From Hymenobacter citatus (GTDB taxonomy: Bacteria; Bacteroidota; Bacteroidia; Cytophagales; Hymenobacteraceae), in assembly GCF_014333615.1 (NCBI RefSeq), contig NZ_JACSCY010000008.1, positions 141,227 to 205,226 on the forward strand: 64,000 nucleotides of DNA, read 5' to 3'. This document shows, in pieces, positions 18,148-27,682 of this stretch. The notes under the pieces were generated by a model. The model did not search any database, had not been told where the DNA came from, and was given only the letters and a program-made list of their open reading frames with translations. Numbering within the stretch: the stretch's first letter is position 1; each line of letters starts with the position of its first letter. The translations under genes and the position numbers were made by a program.

Positions 18148-19008
18148 ATGCGACTTCTCCTCAGCTTCTTTTTTGCCCTTTTGGCGGCCACTGTGCAGGC
18201 CGCTGCGCCCCAACTGCTACTCGATGTAGCTCACTTTCGCAATGAGGATAGGGTAGTGAAAGGTTCTGTGGTGGAGCTGTACGCCACCGTGCCTGGCACT
18301 GGCCTCACCTACCTGCGCCGGGCACCCAAAACGTTTCAAGCGGCGGCCGTGCTCACGCTAGAAATCCTGAAAGCCGACGGCCAGCCGGCCTACCAGGAAA
18401 CCGTGACGCTGAAGCCGCCCGTGCTCAGCGACACCACCGCGGCCATCAAAAACCCGGTCAGCTTCCAGAAACGCGTGGCCCTACCCGATGGCCAGTACAC
18501 GGTGCGCGCCCGCCTGCGCGACCAATACAAAGCCGGAAGTGAAACTACGGTGGACCGTTTGCTTACGCTGCAAACAAAGGACAAAGAAGCTTTTCTAAGT
18601 GACATTGTGCTGCTAGCGCGACCAGCAGCGAAATCAAGCGCGCAGGATAATTTTGCGCGGGGCGGGTTGCGGTTGTCGCGGGCACCGGGCGGATATTACG
18701 GGCGCGGCACGGCGCAGATTTTTTTCTACGCCGAACTATACCAAGCGCCCGCCGGGCAGCCCCTTAATGTGCGCTACCGCATCGCCTCCGATGAAGGTGG
18801 CGCCGCTGAAGCCGAAACCACGCTCGACCAGGCAGCTCAGGGCAAGCCTACCACTATTGTGGGCGAATTGCCATTAGGGCCGCTTCCCAGTGGCCAATAC
18901 ATCTTTACAATCGAAATTCGCAACGCGAAAAACCAGCTGCTTACCACGCAAAGCACCGTGCTAACGCGCTATATGGAAGATTACGCGCCCGCTGGCGCCA
19001 CCAATTAA
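18148..19008 (+). CDS. Secreted protein of unknown function
   Basis: This 286-residue protein starts with a signal peptide (MRLLLSFFFALLAATVQAAA). The rest is beta-rich. The layout (LLLDVAHFRNEDRVVKGS, FQKRVALPDGQYTVRARLRD, FLSDIVLLAR) recalls the N-terminal part of Bacteroidota GWxTD-type proteins, but the GWxTD domain itself is absent. The ATG at 18148 is chosen because it opens the signal peptide. The acyltransferase gene follows 3 bp after the stop, suggesting one operon and an envelope role. Confidence 0.75.
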   Translation: MRLLLSFFFALLAATVQAAAPQLLLDVAHFRNEDRVVKGSVVELYATVPGTGLTYLRRAPKTFQAAAVLTLEILKADGQPAYQETVTLKPPVLSDTTAAIKNPVSFQKRVALPDGQYTVRARLRDQYKAGSETTVDRLLTLQTKDKEAFLSDIVLLARPAAKSSAQDNFARGGLRLSRAPGGYYGRGTAQIFFYAELYQAPAGQPLNVRYRIASDEGGAAEAETTLDQAAQGKPTTIVGELPLGPLPSGQYIFTIEIRNAKNQLLTTQSTVLTRYMEDYAPAGATN

Positions 19009-19011
19009 CAC

Positions 19012-19908
19012 ATGTCTCCTTCTACCCTCGCCAAACCCTACCCCTGGTACCTGCGCCCTATTAACTGGTTACTGGTTGGGCTGTCCCGGCTGCCGCTGTC
19101 GGTGCTGTATTTCCTGGCCGATGGCATCTATCTGCTGCTGGCTTATGGAGTGCGCTACCGCTGGCGCGTTATCACGGAGAATATTCGTAACTCGTTTCCC
19201 GAGAAAACGGAGGCGGAGGTAGCCGCTACTGGCCGGGCTTTCTATCGGCACTTTGCTCAGGTGATAGTAGAAATTCTGAAGCTGCGCACTATTTCGGCGG
19301 CAGAACTGGGTAAGCGGGTGCGCTTCACCAATCCGGAGTTGATTGAGCCGCTGTTTGAGGCTGGGCGCACTGTCCTCACGTTAGGCTCGCACGCAGGCAA
19401 CTGGGAGTGGATTTTGTCGGGCGCGGCGGTGCGGTTTCCGGGTAGAGCCGATGGGGTGTATAAGCCACTCAGTAGTCCGTTTTTTGAGAGCTTCATGTAT
19501 GAGTTGCGCACCCGCAGTGGCGCGGTGCTGGTGCCCATGCGCAACACCCTGCGCTACCTACTGACTACCCGCGGCGAGGGCCGCTCCCTCAGCCTGCTCA
19601 CCGACCAGGCCGCCGGCCCCCGCGACAGTCCCTACTGGACCACCTTCCTACACCAAGATACCAGCTTCTACACCAGCGCCGACCGCCTAGCTCCGCAGTT
19701 GCAAGCGCCAGTATTCTATGTCAGCATTCAGCGCGTGCGGCGCGGCTACTATGATATCACCATCACGCTGCTCTACGATGGCTACGCACCCATCGAGAAA
19801 GGTGCCTATCCCATTGCCGAGGCGTTTGCGCGCCTATTGGAGCGCGATATTCAGGCCGCGCCCGCACAGTACCTCTGGTCGCATCGCCGCTGGAAGCACA
19901 AGCGGTGA
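19012..19908 (+). CDS. LpxL/HtrB-type lipid A acyltransferase family protein
   Basis: This 298-residue lysophospholipid-acyltransferase superfamily member probably adds a late acyl chain to lipid A. An N-terminal TM or amphipathic segment (about 17-45) precedes RWRVITENIRNSFPEKTEAEV, and GSHAGNWEW holds the catalytic histidine in the HxxxxE-like arrangement of this family. Further conserved pieces are GVYKPLSSPFFESFMYELR and SLLTDQAAGPRDSPYW. It is in tight operon with the secreted protein upstream. Its stop lies 1 bp from a long inverted repeat. Confidence 0.9.
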   Translation: MSPSTLAKPYPWYLRPINWLLVGLSRLPLSVLYFLADGIYLLLAYGVRYRWRVITENIRNSFPEKTEAEVAATGRAFYRHFAQVIVEILKLRTISAAELGKRVRFTNPELIEPLFEAGRTVLTLGSHAGNWEWILSGAAVRFPGRADGVYKPLSSPFFESFMYELRTRSGAVLVPMRNTLRYLLTTRGEGRSLSLLTDQAAGPRDSPYWTTFLHQDTSFYTSADRLAPQLQAPVFYVSIQRVRRGYYDITITLLYDGYAPIEKGAYPIAEAFARLLERDIQAAPAQYLWSHRRWKHKR

Positions 19909-19909
19909 G

Positions 19910-20096
19910 ATAGTGAAGTGGTGAGTTTGTGAAGTTGTGAATAAAAAGCGTCTGTCATCCTGAGCTTGCGAAGGACCTTCTCACGTGTGAACGACAAGCT
20001 TATCAACGACTTGTGCTAACGTGAGGAGGTCCTTCGCAAGCTCAGGATGACAGCCACATTTTCATTCACAACTTCACAAACTCACCACTTCACTAT
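19910..20096. repeat. Nested REPIN-like element filling a convergent gap, TCCT class
   Basis: The core 19952-20053 has arms with mini-stem TCCT/AGGA. Around it lies a second perfect pair of 33-bp arms (19910-19942 and 20064-20096) of low-complexity GTGAAGTGGTGAG sequence. The whole 187-bp structure occupies the entire gap between the convergent stop codons ending at 19908 and 20098. It may act as a bidirectional terminator. Confidence 0.85.
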
Positions 20097-20097
20097 T

Positions 20098-20727
20098 CTA
20101 CAAGTACTGTTCAATATCTCCCGCGCCCTGGCGGATGATATCGAAGTCCTCGTTTGTGCAGTCGACGACGGTACTAGCGACGTTGTTGCCGAAGCCACCG
20201 TCAATCACGAGGTCTACCAACGAGCGATATTTCTCGAACAGCAGGTCGGGGTCGGTGGTGTATTCCAGCAACTCGTCGTCGTCGCGGATGGAAGTGGACA
20301 CGATGGGATTGCCCAACTCGCGCACCAGGCTGGTGCAAATCTGGTTGTCGGGCACGCGGATACCCACGGTTTTGCGCTTCACGCCACCGTAGCGCGGAGC
20401 CTGCGGGCTGGCCTCAAAAATAAAGGTGAACGGGCCGGGTAGGGCTTTCTTCAGCACCTTATACATAGGTGTGGTGATGCCATGGGCATAGTCGGTGATG
20501 TGCGACAAATCGGCACAGATGAACGACAGGTTCGCTTTATCGGGATGAATGCCTTTGATGCGGCAGAGTTTTTCTACGGCTTTTGCGTTGTGAATGTCGC
20601 AGCCCAAACCATAAATGGTATCCGTAGGATAAATAATGACTCCACCCTTGCGCAGCACTTCTACGGCTTGCAGCAGACGGTTTTGGGGCGGATTATCAGG
20701 GTGAATGCGAAGCAACGTAGCAGCCAT
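20098..20727 (-). CDS. L-threonylcarbamoyladenylate synthase family (TsaC/YciO)
   Basis: A 209-residue YrdC-fold protein. TsaC enzymes make threonylcarbamoyl-AMP for t6A modification of tRNAs reading ANN codons. Visible motifs are KGGVIIYPTDTIYGLGCD, KLCRIKGIHPDKANLSFICA, LPGPFTFIFEAS, KTVGIRVPDN and GNPIVSTSIR. The loop sequence is closer to the YciO branch, whose role in t6A is less certain. The ATG at 20727 gives the standard start; an upstream in-frame ATG would add 14 residues without similarity. Confidence 0.88.
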   Translation of the reverse strand: MAATLLRIHPDNPPQNRLLQAVEVLRKGGVIIYPTDTIYGLGCDIHNAKAVEKLCRIKGIHPDKANLSFICADLSHITDYAHGITTPMYKVLKKALPGPFTFIFEASPQAPRYGGVKRKTVGIRVPDNQICTSLVRELGNPIVSTSIRDDDELLEYTTDPDLLFEKYRSLVDLVIDGGFGNNVASTVVDCTNEDFDIIRQGAGDIEQYL

Positions 20728-21030
20728 AGGAAAGCAGAAGGATTGAGTGGAAACTGATGCTACCACCAAGCGATGGGGTAGGGAAAAGATAGCAGATAAA
20801 GCGAAAAAATAGCCTTATCTGCCTGTTATATCGGCCGCAGCGGGCCGAAATGTATCCTCTTAATACACGGTAGCCGGCCTGAAAGTTTTGCGGGCTTGCT
20901 ACCCACCGCCGGAAGTTAGCGCGATAGAACTCGTACTTTTGGCCTTCGGATAATCCCGGTAGGGCCTTTTGGGTGGCCGTAGCGTAGGATTGTCGGCCAG
21001 TATCTTCTTCCTCAACTCGCTACCTGCCGT
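20728..21030. other. Divergent intergenic region with putative mltG promoter
   Basis: About 300 bp without a gene between the divergent tsaC/yciO and mltG genes. It holds a -7-like box TACTTTTG (20934-20941) about 90 bp upstream of mltG, without a clear -33 box, and a small stem TCGGCC/GGCCGA at 20831-20848. I see nothing else. Confidence 0.5.
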
Positions 21031-22122
21031 ATGGCTACCCCTTCTCAACCTACCCCCAACATCATAGAGCGCCGCGATAAGGCCCTGAAGCGTCGCAAAC
21101 GTATTGGCACCGTGGTGGCGCTGGCAGGCGTGCTGTTCGTGAGCTTCTCCTACTATTTCTACCAGGTTTTTTATACCGCCAACGTGGACACCAACGGCCG
21201 GCCTACCTACGTGCTCATCCGCCGCGGCGAACCATATAAGGCTGTGCTGGACAGCATTTATGCCACTGGCGCTATTGTAGACAAGCTCTCGTTTGCATTC
21301 GTAGCCAAGTTGATGAAGTATCCTGAACTGGTGAAACCCGGCCGCTATGAGCTGAAAGATGGCTACACCAACCGCCAGCTAGTGTCGGACCTACGCGCTG
21401 GGCGGCAGTCGCCCCTCAAGCTCACGTTTCAGAATATCCGGCTGCGCGAGGATCTGGCGCGCAAGCTCAGCCACACCATCGACAGCCGGCCGGGGCAGTT
21501 CGATTCGTTGCTGAGCAGCCCTAGCTATACCAAAAGCCTGGGCTTCGATACCACGACCATTCTCACCATGTTTATCCCGAACACCTACGAGCTGTACTGG
21601 AACTCCTCGGCCGACAACCTCATGCAGCGCATGAAGAAGGAATATGAGAAGTTCTGGACGCCCGCTCGCGACGCCAAGCGCCAGAAGCTGGGCCTCACGC
21701 GCGCCCAGGTGAGCACGCTGGCCAGCATTGTGGAGGCCGAGCAGCAGCAGCACCCCGACGAGCGCCCTCGCGTGGCCGGCGTCTACCTCAACCGCCTCCA
21801 GCGCGGCATGAAGCTGCAAGCCGACCCCACCGTGGTGTACGCCAACGGCGACTTCGGCATCAAGCGCGTACTGAACGTGCATTTGCAAAAGGATTCGCCC
21901 TACAACACGTACAAGTACAACGGCCTACCCCCCGGCCCCATCAATCTGCCCAGCATTGCCAGCATCGACGCCGTGCTGAACCCTGAGGACCATAACTACC
22001 TCTATTTCTGCGCCAAGGAAGACTTCAGCGGTTACCACGCATTTGCTACTAACGAGGCCGCGCACTTAGTAAACGCTCGCCGCTACCAGGCCGCGTTGAC
22101 GAGGAGTGGAATTATAAAATAA
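21031..22122 (+). CDS. mltG: Endolytic murein transglycosylase MltG
   Basis: This 363-residue YceG-family enzyme cuts nascent glycan strands in the inner membrane. One TM (about 23-45) is followed by a LysM-like subdomain ([23 protein letters not shown]). The catalytic domain has the catalytic glutamate E235 in [10 protein letters not shown], then [43 protein letters not shown] and a C-terminal [19 protein letters not shown]. All family motifs are intact. Confidence 0.95.
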   Translation: MATPSQPTPNIIERRDKALKRRKRIGTVVALAGVLFVSFSYYFYQVFYTANVDTNGRPTYVLIRRGEPYKAVLDSIYATGAIVDKLSFAFVAKLMKYPELVKPGRYELKDGYTNRQLVSDLRAGRQSPLKLTFQNIRLREDLARKLSHTIDSRPGQFDSLLSSPSYTKSLGFDTTTILTMFIPNTYELYWNSSADNLMQRMKKEYEKFWTPARDAKRQKLGLTRAQVSTLASIVEAEQQQHPDERPRVAGVYLNRLQRGMKLQADPTVVYANGDFGIKRVLNVHLQKDSPYNTYKYNGLPPGPINLPSIASIDAVLNPEDHNYLYFCAKEDFSGYHAFATNEAAHLVNARRYQAALTRSGIIK

Positions 22123-22130
22123 AATTAGCC

Positions 22131-22224
22131 CGTCATGCTGAGCTCGTCGAAGCATCTCGCATGCTGATGTGAGATAGAAATCCAACGTCAGCACGCGAGA
22201 TGCTTCGACAAGCTCAGCATGACG
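22131..22224. repeat. REPIN-like inverted repeat, ATGCT class
   Basis: The roughly 37-bp arms begin CGTC and contain the mini-stem ATGCT/AGCAT. The two arms differ at two positions only. It lies 8 bp after the mltG stop and 30 bp before the thioesterase start. Confidence 0.85.
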
Positions 22225-22254
22225 TTCTGTTTTAACCATTTAGCCATTCAACCC

Positions 22255-22749
22255 ATGTACCAATCCGATACCCACATTCGCGTGCGCTACGCCGAGACGG
22301 ACCAGATGGGCTACGTTTACCACGGCAACTACGCGGCGTATTTTGAGGTAGCGCGCACTGAGGCGTTCCGGCAGTTGGGCATTAGCTACAAGACCATGGA
22401 AGCCGAGGGGGTAGGGATGCCCGTGGGCGAGCTGCGTACCCGCTTCCGTCGCCCCGCCCGCTACGACGACCTCCTGACCGTGCGCATGCTACTGCGCCAG
22501 CCCGCCGAGGGCACGCGCATTTTGTTTGAGTACGAAATCTACAACGAGGCGCAGGAGCTGCTCACCGAAGGCCACACGCTTATGGTATTCGTGAATATGA
22601 GCACCGGCCGGCCGGTACCCATTCCGGCGGCTATTCAGCAAAAATTGCTGCCCTACTTCACTGAGGAAGAGACGGCCGGCCCGCTCACGCCACCCAAAAC
22701 GCCCGCCTCGGAAGCGCCCGCCCCAGCCGCTTTCCTGAAAAAGGAGTAG
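22255..22749 (+). CDS. Acyl-CoA thioesterase, YbgC/4HBT family
   Basis: This 164-residue hotdog-fold thioesterase has RVRYAETDQMGYVYHGNYAAYFE, where the Asp of ETDQMG and the following YHGNYAAYFEVAR form the active-site segment of the 4-hydroxybenzoyl-CoA thioesterase group. It hydrolyses acyl-CoA or acyl-ACP esters. A Pro/Ala-rich tail of about 35 residues is extra to the family. The ATG at 22255 opens the domain; an upstream in-frame start would lie in the repeat. Confidence 0.9.
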   Translation: MYQSDTHIRVRYAETDQMGYVYHGNYAAYFEVARTEAFRQLGISYKTMEAEGVGMPVGELRTRFRRPARYDDLLTVRMLLRQPAEGTRILFEYEIYNEAQELLTEGHTLMVFVNMSTGRPVPIPAAIQQKLLPYFTEEETAGPLTPPKTPASEAPAPAAFLKKE

Positions 22750-22823
22750 AAGGAGGGTAGGGGCTGGGCGGAGGCGGAATCTGTTCGGCTCGTATAGAGT
22801 TATGGACAATGAAGCAATTATAG

Positions 22824-22951
22824 ACCGTCATGCTGAGCGCAGCGGAGCGAAGTCGAAGCATCTCGCGTGCAACGGTAATCCTAATCGTTAGAAAATTACC
22901 GGAAGCACGCGAGATGCTTCGACTCCGCTCCGCTGCGCTCAGCATGACGGT
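22824..22951. repeat. REPIN-like inverted repeat, ATGCT class with enlarged mini-loop
   Basis: Perfect arms of about 47 bp. The mini-stem ATGCT/AGCAT is kept, but its loop is lengthened by 11 nt compared with other copies, identically in both arms. It is followed by low-complexity CTCACC-type sequence up to the next start codon. Confidence 0.85.
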
Positions 22952-22997
22952 TTGAACCGCCGCAAACTCACTACTCACCATTTCACCATCTCACCGC

Positions 22998-24008
22998 ATG
23001 CGTCTACCCGTCCGTCGATACCACCTCTCCGACATCCGTCAGCGCCGCAGCTACCGCCGCCTGATGGTGTGGCTGAAGCGCCTGCGCTTCGCGGGAGGTA
23101 GGGCGTCGGTGTACGATGTGATGGACCGCATGATTCAGGAGTCGAAGCTGGACAGCATCACCAAGCGCGCCAGCTACATGGCATTCAACCTGACCATTGC
23201 CATTTTCCCCACCATCATCTTCCTGTTCACGTTGATACCGTACATCCCGGTGCCTAACCTGAACGTGGATATTCTGCAATTCATCGGCGACCTGATGCCT
23301 AAGGAGATGTACGCCGCCACGGCCAGCACCATCAACGACATCATCACGATTCAGCACGGTGGCTTGCTGTCGTTCGGCTTTGCTACTGCGTTGGTGCTCA
23401 GCTCTAACGGCATCATGGCCCTGCTCGACGCGTTCGAGAAAAAGTACCCGTCGTTTAAGCGGCGTACCTACGTGCGCAAGCGCGTCATTGCCACGTTGCT
23501 GACGGTGGTACTGTCGGTGCTGCTGCTGGTGGCTATTGTGGGTATTTTCTTCGGTACCTATATCATCGACTGGCTGGTGTTCAACGAGGTAGTATCCGAA
23601 GCCTTTACAGGTCAGTTGATTACCATTGTGAAATATGGTTCCGTTACGGGGCTTTCGCTGATGATAACCTGCCTGATCTACTACTATGTGCCGCCCGTGC
23701 ACAACAAGTGGCCCTTCGTATCGGCGGGGGCGGTAGTGGCCACGGTGCTGATCTTTATCGTGTCGTTTTTGTTTATCCTCTACGTCAAGATCTTCGACAG
23801 CTACAACCATTTCTATGGCTCTATCGGCACGCTCATCGGCCTCATGGTGTGGCTGGATTTCGTGTGTATGACGTTGATTTTGGGCTTTGAAGTGAACGTG
23901 AGCATTGATGCCGTAACCGGGCGCCTGCGACACGGCAAGGAAGCCACCCCGTCCCGCCATCGACTGCCTATACCCGGCCGGTCAGGTAAGGTAGTAGCGG
24001 CGGGTTAA
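22998..24008 (+). CDS. YihY/virulence factor BrkB family membrane protein
   Basis: This 336-residue protein has about six TM segments after a basic cytoplasmic N-terminus. Family marks are SITKRASYMAFNLTIAIFPTIIFLFTLIPYIPV near residues 54-85, FALVLSSNGIMALLDAFEKKYP-like sequence, and FDSYNHFYGSIGTLIGLMVWL near the last TMs. The biochemical role is unknown; it was once misassigned as RNase BN. Confidence 0.93.
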   Translation: MRLPVRRYHLSDIRQRRSYRRLMVWLKRLRFAGGRASVYDVMDRMIQESKLDSITKRASYMAFNLTIAIFPTIIFLFTLIPYIPVPNLNVDILQFIGDLMPKEMYAATASTINDIITIQHGGLLSFGFATALVLSSNGIMALLDAFEKKYPSFKRRTYVRKRVIATLLTVVLSVLLLVAIVGIFFGTYIIDWLVFNEVVSEAFTGQLITIVKYGSVTGLSLMITCLIYYYVPPVHNKWPFVSAGAVVATVLIFIVSFLFILYVKIFDSYNHFYGSIGTLIGLMVWLDFVCMTLILGFEVNVSIDAVTGRLRHGKEATPSRHRLPIPGRSGKVVAAG

Positions 24009-24083
24009 ATTATTCAGCCTCAAGAAAGAACAGTAAAGACAATCAACTTCGTAGAAAAAAGATTAAAAAAAACGCTCGTAGAG

Positions 24084-24115
24084 TTTGCGTACCCTGCCTC
24101 GGCCTGCTACTTTTG
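24084..24115 (+). promoter_or_regulatory. Bacteroidota promoter of the tRNA-Ser pair
   Basis: A -33 box TTTG (24084-24087) and a -7 box TACTTTTG (24108-24115), spaced 20 bp, fit the TTTG-N19/20-TAnnTTTG consensus. The first tRNA starts 28 bp downstream. Confidence 0.8.
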
Positions 24116-24143
24116 TCGACCCAAACCCACTCGTTTGGACCCT

Positions 24144-24230
24144 AGAGAGGTGGCAGAGTGGTCGAATGCGACGGATTCGAAATCCGTTATACCTGCAAGG
24201 GTATCGGGGGTTCGAATCCCCCCCTCTCTG
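24144..24230 (+). tRNA. tRNA-Ser, anticodon CGA
   Basis: An 87-nt class II tRNA. The acceptor AGAGAGG pairs with CCTCTCT, followed by discriminator G. The anticodon stem ACGGA/TCCGT encloses the loop TTCGAAA with anticodon CGA (reads UCG). A long variable arm and the T-loop TTCGAATC are present. CCA is not encoded. Confidence 0.95.
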
Positions 24231-24283
24231 CAAAGGCCTTTCATTGCTGCGGAAAGCGTCTTTTTTATAGCAGCACATAGTTT

Positions 24284-24368
24284 AGAGGAGTGGCAGAGTG
24301 GTCGATTGCGGCGGTCTTGAAAACCGTTGAGGGTTAAACCTCCGGGGGTTCGAATCCCTCCTCCTCTG
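24284..24368 (+). tRNA. tRNA-Ser, anticodon TGA
   Basis: An 85-nt class II tRNA. The acceptor AGAGGAG pairs with CTCCTCT, then discriminator G. The anticodon loop CTTGAAA gives anticodon TGA (reads UCA and wobble codons). It is 53 bp after the first serine tRNA, with the same D-arm, and probably co-transcribed. CCA is not encoded. Confidence 0.95.
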
Positions 24369-24371
24369 CAT

Positions 24372-24406
24372 AAAAGCCCCGTTTCCAGCTTGGAAACGGG
24401 GCTTTT
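24372..24406 (+). terminator. Terminator of the tRNA-Ser unit
   Basis: The stem AAAAGCCCCGTTTCC/GGAAACGGGGCTTTT ends in a T run, 3 bp after the second tRNA. It also reads as a terminator on the minus strand for the convergent hypothetical gene. Confidence 0.9.
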
Positions 24407-24435
24407 GCGTTGCAGAGCTATATGTACGCTTTACG

Positions 24436-24873
24436 TTATGACAGCAGCCGGGCTTGATGGGCAATGCTGATCAGCTTAGGGGCATTCTTGAGGGTAGCCA
24501 ACACCAGTTCTTTGGTAGCTTGCTTTACCTCGTCTTTACTGATGTCGTGAGCTTCTTCCCGCACAAGGTTGGTAATGATCTGGAAGGAGTTGGTGAGCAC
24601 GCGTCGGCGGGGGCGTTCCGCTTTCAGCTCAGTGAAAGCCACGGCCATATGTGCCTGAATTTTCTTGCGACGTGCATGAAACACCGATTCTTGCTCCACT
24701 TGCGGCTGAATGGCTTGGAGCAGCGTCACCAGCGGAACGAGCTTAGTAGCAGTAGCACCCACGGCCCGGTATAGGCGGCGAGGTGGCTTGTTCTGGGGTA
24801 TACCGCTCGGCTCGGCGGGTGATAAGGTAGGGGGCGCTGGGTACTCGGGAGGTAGGAAATCAGGGGACGCCAT
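24436..24873 (-). CDS. Hypothetical protein
   Basis: I do not recognise this 145-residue protein. It begins with a Pro-rich segment (about 1-40), followed by a helical basic domain (RRLYRAVGATATKLVPLVTLLQAI, HARRKKIQAHMAVAFTELKAE, VLTNSFQIITNLVREEAHDISKDEVKQATKELVLATL). No signal peptide, TM or catalytic motif is apparent. The ATG at 24873 is preferred to an in-frame ATG 24 codons upstream, which lies in non-coding-like sequence. The gene is convergent with the tRNAs and alone. Confidence 0.6.
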   Translation of the reverse strand: MASPDFLPPEYPAPPTLSPAEPSGIPQNKPPRRLYRAVGATATKLVPLVTLLQAIQPQVEQESVFHARRKKIQAHMAVAFTELKAERPRRRVLTNSFQIITNLVREEAHDISKDEVKQATKELVLATLKNAPKLISIAHQARLLS

Positions 24874-25001
24874 TGGATAGGAGGGTATAATTTGTAGAAA
24901 TCGAATATAGCACCACTCGTGCAGAATAGATACAAGCGTATGCACAACAAAATAGGTTGCTGTCTACTACACAACGTGTACCAGGACAAGCGCTAATAGA
25001 A

Positions 25002-25032
25002 AGTCCCCGTTTCTAGGTAAGAAACGGGGACT
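25002..25032 (-). terminator. Terminator of the large glycosidase gene
   Basis: The 12-bp stem AGTCCCCGTTTC/GAAACGGGGACT with a 7-nt loop is followed on the minus strand by TTTCTATTAG. It is 17 bp beyond the glycosidase stop. Confidence 0.8.
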
Positions 25033-25048
25033 CTAGTGGGGGGCTTAC

Positions 25049-27682
25049 TTAAAAAGTAGTACCTGCCCTGGGCATGCTCAGCAGCTTGGCTATCAGGCCG
25101 GTCCAGCCGGTTTGGTGGGTGGTGCCTAGGCCGTGGCCGTCGTCGCCGTGGAAATACTCGTGGAAGAGTAGGTAGTCTTTAAAGTGCGGATCGGTTTGCA
25201 ACAGTTCATCTTTGCCGAAGGCGGGGCGCCTACCCTGCGCGTCTTTGCGGAGCAGGCTGGTGAGGCGGTCGGAGAGGGCCAGGGCCACATCGCGCAATGT
25301 GTGCTCCTGTCCCGAGCCGGTGGGGTACTCAATGGTAAACGAGTCGCCGTAGTAAGCGTAGAAACGCTGCAACGACTCGATAATCAAGAAGTTAATGGGA
25401 AACCAGATGGGGCCGCGCCAGTTGCTGTTGCCCCCAAACATGCTGGACTCGGCCTCGCCGGGAATGTAGCTCACCTCAAAATCGTCTTCTTCGGTGCTGA
25501 ACACATACGGGTGCTCCAGGTGGTAGCGTGATAGCGCCCGAACGCCGTGGGGCGCCAGAAACTCGGTTTCGTCCAGCATACGACGCAAGACGTGGCCCAG
25601 CCGCTCGCGCCGCAGCAACGACAGCTTATGCCGCGCGCCCCTACCCGGCTCCTGCCACCGCGACACCAGCTTGGCCAAGTGCGGCCGGTTTTCGAGCAGC
25701 CAGATGGCGCGGGTGGTGAACTCGGGCACGGTGTCGAGCAGCTCCTGGTCGATGACCTCCACGGCGAACAGCGGAATCAGACCCACAATGGAGCGCACCT
25801 TCAGGATGGTACGCTCGTCGTCGGGGGTACGCAGCACGTCGTAGTAGAACTGGTCGTCGTCGTCCCAGAGGTCGAAGCGGCCGTCGCCGCCGCGGGTCAT
25901 GGCGTCGGCAATGTAGAGGAAGTGCTCGAAGAACTTGCCCGCAATTTCCTGGTACACGGCGTTGGTGCCGGCCAGCTCCAGGGCCATGCGCATCAGGTTG
26001 AGGGCAAACATGGCCATCCAGCTGGTGCCGTCGCTCTGCTCGATGTGGCCGCCGGTGGGGAGGGGGGCAGAGCGGTCGAACACCCCAATGTTGTCGAGCC
26101 CCAGAAAGCCGCCCTCGAAGATGTTCCGCTCGCTTTTGTCCTTGCGGTTCACCCACCACGTGAAGTTCAGCGTGAGCTTATGAAACACGGCCTCCAGAAA
26201 TTGCAGGTCGCCGTGGCCGCGCAGCTTTTTGTCCATCTGATATACGCGCCAGGTGGCCCAGGCATGCACCGGCGGGTTCACGTCGGAGAGGTTCCACTCG
26301 TAGGCCGGCAACTGTCCATTGGGATGCATGTACCAGTCCTTGGTAAACAGGCGCAACTGCTGCTTGGCAAACTCTGCATCGACCATGGCCAGCGGAATGC
26401 AGTGGAAAGCCGAGTCCCAGGCCGCGTACCAAGGGTACTCCCACTTGTCGGGCATGGAGATAATGTCGGCGTTGTAGAGGTGGCGCCAGTTGGCGTTGCG
26501 GCCCTTGCGGCGACGGATAGACGACTTTGGCCCGTTCGGCTCCCCGTCGAGCCACTTCGTGACGTCGTAATAATAGAACTGCTTGCTCCACAGCATCCCA
26601 GCAAAGGCCTGCCGCTGAATGTTGCGCGCATCGGGGTCGGTTACACCTTCCTGCACGCAGTCGTAAAACTCGTCGGCCTCTTGCTGGCGCTGGGCAAACA
26701 CGGCGTCGAACTCCGCAAACGGCGCCTCGTGAGCAGGCTGGCTGAGACGCACGCGGATAGTCTGGGAAGCCCCGGCCTCTAGGCTGAGGCGGTAGTGGGC
26801 GGCGGCCTTGGTGCCTACCCTAGCCGGATTAACGGCGCTAGGGTCGCCCTCCACCACGTAGTCGTTGATGCCGTCTTTGAAATAGCGCGTCTGCCGGGGC
26901 GGCTCTTGCAGGCGGATGTAGTTGGTGTCGTTGTCGCAGAACAGCAGGTCGGGCGCCTGGTCGCAGTAGAAGTGGTAGCGGCCCAGCGCCTCGTGGTCGG
27001 CCTGCACGATGCCGGGGGCGGGGGTGCGCATCTGGGGGCGGGTAGGGTTGCCCTCGCCCCAGGCCCAGGTGTTGCGAAACCACAGCTGCGGCAGCACGTG
27101 CAAGCGCGCTTTGCGCGGTCCGCGGTTGTGGATGGTGAGCTGAATCAGCAGATCATCCGGTCCGGCCTTAGCGTATTCCATGAACACGTCGAAATAGCGG
27201 CCGTCGTCAAAAATGCCCGTGTCGAGCAGCTCGTACTCAGGCTGCTTGCGGGTGCGGCGCTTGTTTTTGCGCAGCAGCTTCTGGTACGGAAACGTGCGTT
27301 GCGGATACTTGTAGAGCATCCGCATGTAGGAGTGGGTAGGGGTGCTGTCGAGGTAGTAGTACAGCTCCTTCACGTCCTCGCCGTGGTTGCCCTCACCGTT
27401 GGTGAGGCCAAACAGGCGCTCCTTCAGAATTTCGTCGTTTTCGTTCCACAGGCCCACGCCAAAGCACAGGTGCTGCTGGTCGTCGGAGATGCCGCCGAGG
27501 CCCTCCTCGCCCCAGCGGTAGGCGTAGCTGCGGGCCATATCGTGGGTGATGTAGTCCCAGGCGTTGCCGTCGGGGCTGTAGTCTTCGCGCACCGTACCCC
27601 ATTGGCGCTCAGTGAGGTAGGGGCCAAATTTCTTCCACGGAATCGTGGCGGATTCGGCCAGGCGTTGTTGTTCGGACGTCAT
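25049..27682 (-). CDS. GH63/MGH1-like glucosidase
   Basis: An 877-residue (alpha/alpha)6-barrel glycoside hydrolase related to GH63 and mannosylglycerate hydrolase MGH1. An N-terminal beta-rich domain ([47 protein letters not shown]) precedes the barrel. Barrel motifs include [50 protein letters not shown] and [15 protein letters not shown]; the Asp of WDSAFH and a downstream Glu/Asp are the likely acid and base. There is no signal peptide, so it acts in the cytoplasm, presumably on glucosylated osmolytes or oligosaccharides (inference). No sugar operon surrounds it. Confidence 0.85.
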   Translation of the reverse strand: MTSEQQRLAESATIPWKKFGPYLTERQWGTVREDYSPDGNAWDYITHDMARSYAYRWGEEGLGGISDDQQHLCFGVGLWNENDEILKERLFGLTNGEGNHGEDVKELYYYLDSTPTHSYMRMLYKYPQRTFPYQKLLRKNKRRTRKQPEYELLDTGIFDDGRYFDVFMEYAKAGPDDLLIQLTIHNRGPRKARLHVLPQLWFRNTWAWGEGNPTRPQMRTPAPGIVQADHEALGRYHFYCDQAPDLLFCDNDTNYIRLQEPPRQTRYFKDGINDYVVEGDPSAVNPARVGTKAAAHYRLSLEAGASQTIRVRLSQPAHEAPFAEFDAVFAQRQQEADEFYDCVQEGVTDPDARNIQRQAFAGMLWSKQFYYYDVTKWLDGEPNGPKSSIRRRKGRNANWRHLYNADIISMPDKWEYPWYAAWDSAFHCIPLAMVDAEFAKQQLRLFTKDWYMHPNGQLPAYEWNLSDVNPPVHAWATWRVYQMDKKLRGHGDLQFLEAVFHKLTLNFTWWVNRKDKSERNIFEGGFLGLDNIGVFDRSAPLPTGGHIEQSDGTSWMAMFALNLMRMALELAGTNAVYQEIAGKFFEHFLYIADAMTRGGDGRFDLWDDDDQFYYDVLRTPDDERTILKVRSIVGLIPLFAVEVIDQELLDTVPEFTTRAIWLLENRPHLAKLVSRWQEPGRGARHKLSLLRRERLGHVLRRMLDETEFLAPHGVRALSRYHLEHPYVFSTEEDDFEVSYIPGEAESSMFGGNSNWRGPIWFPINFLIIESLQRFYAYYGDSFTIEYPTGSGQEHTLRDVALALSDRLTSLLRKDAQGRRPAFGKDELLQTDPHFKDYLLFHEYFHGDDGHGLGTTHQTGWTGLIAKLLSMPRAGTTF

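Noticed and set aside
24144..24368. Integration site at the serine tRNAs
   Set aside because: tRNA-Ser genes are common targets, but no duplicated tRNA 3' end or integrase lies nearby.
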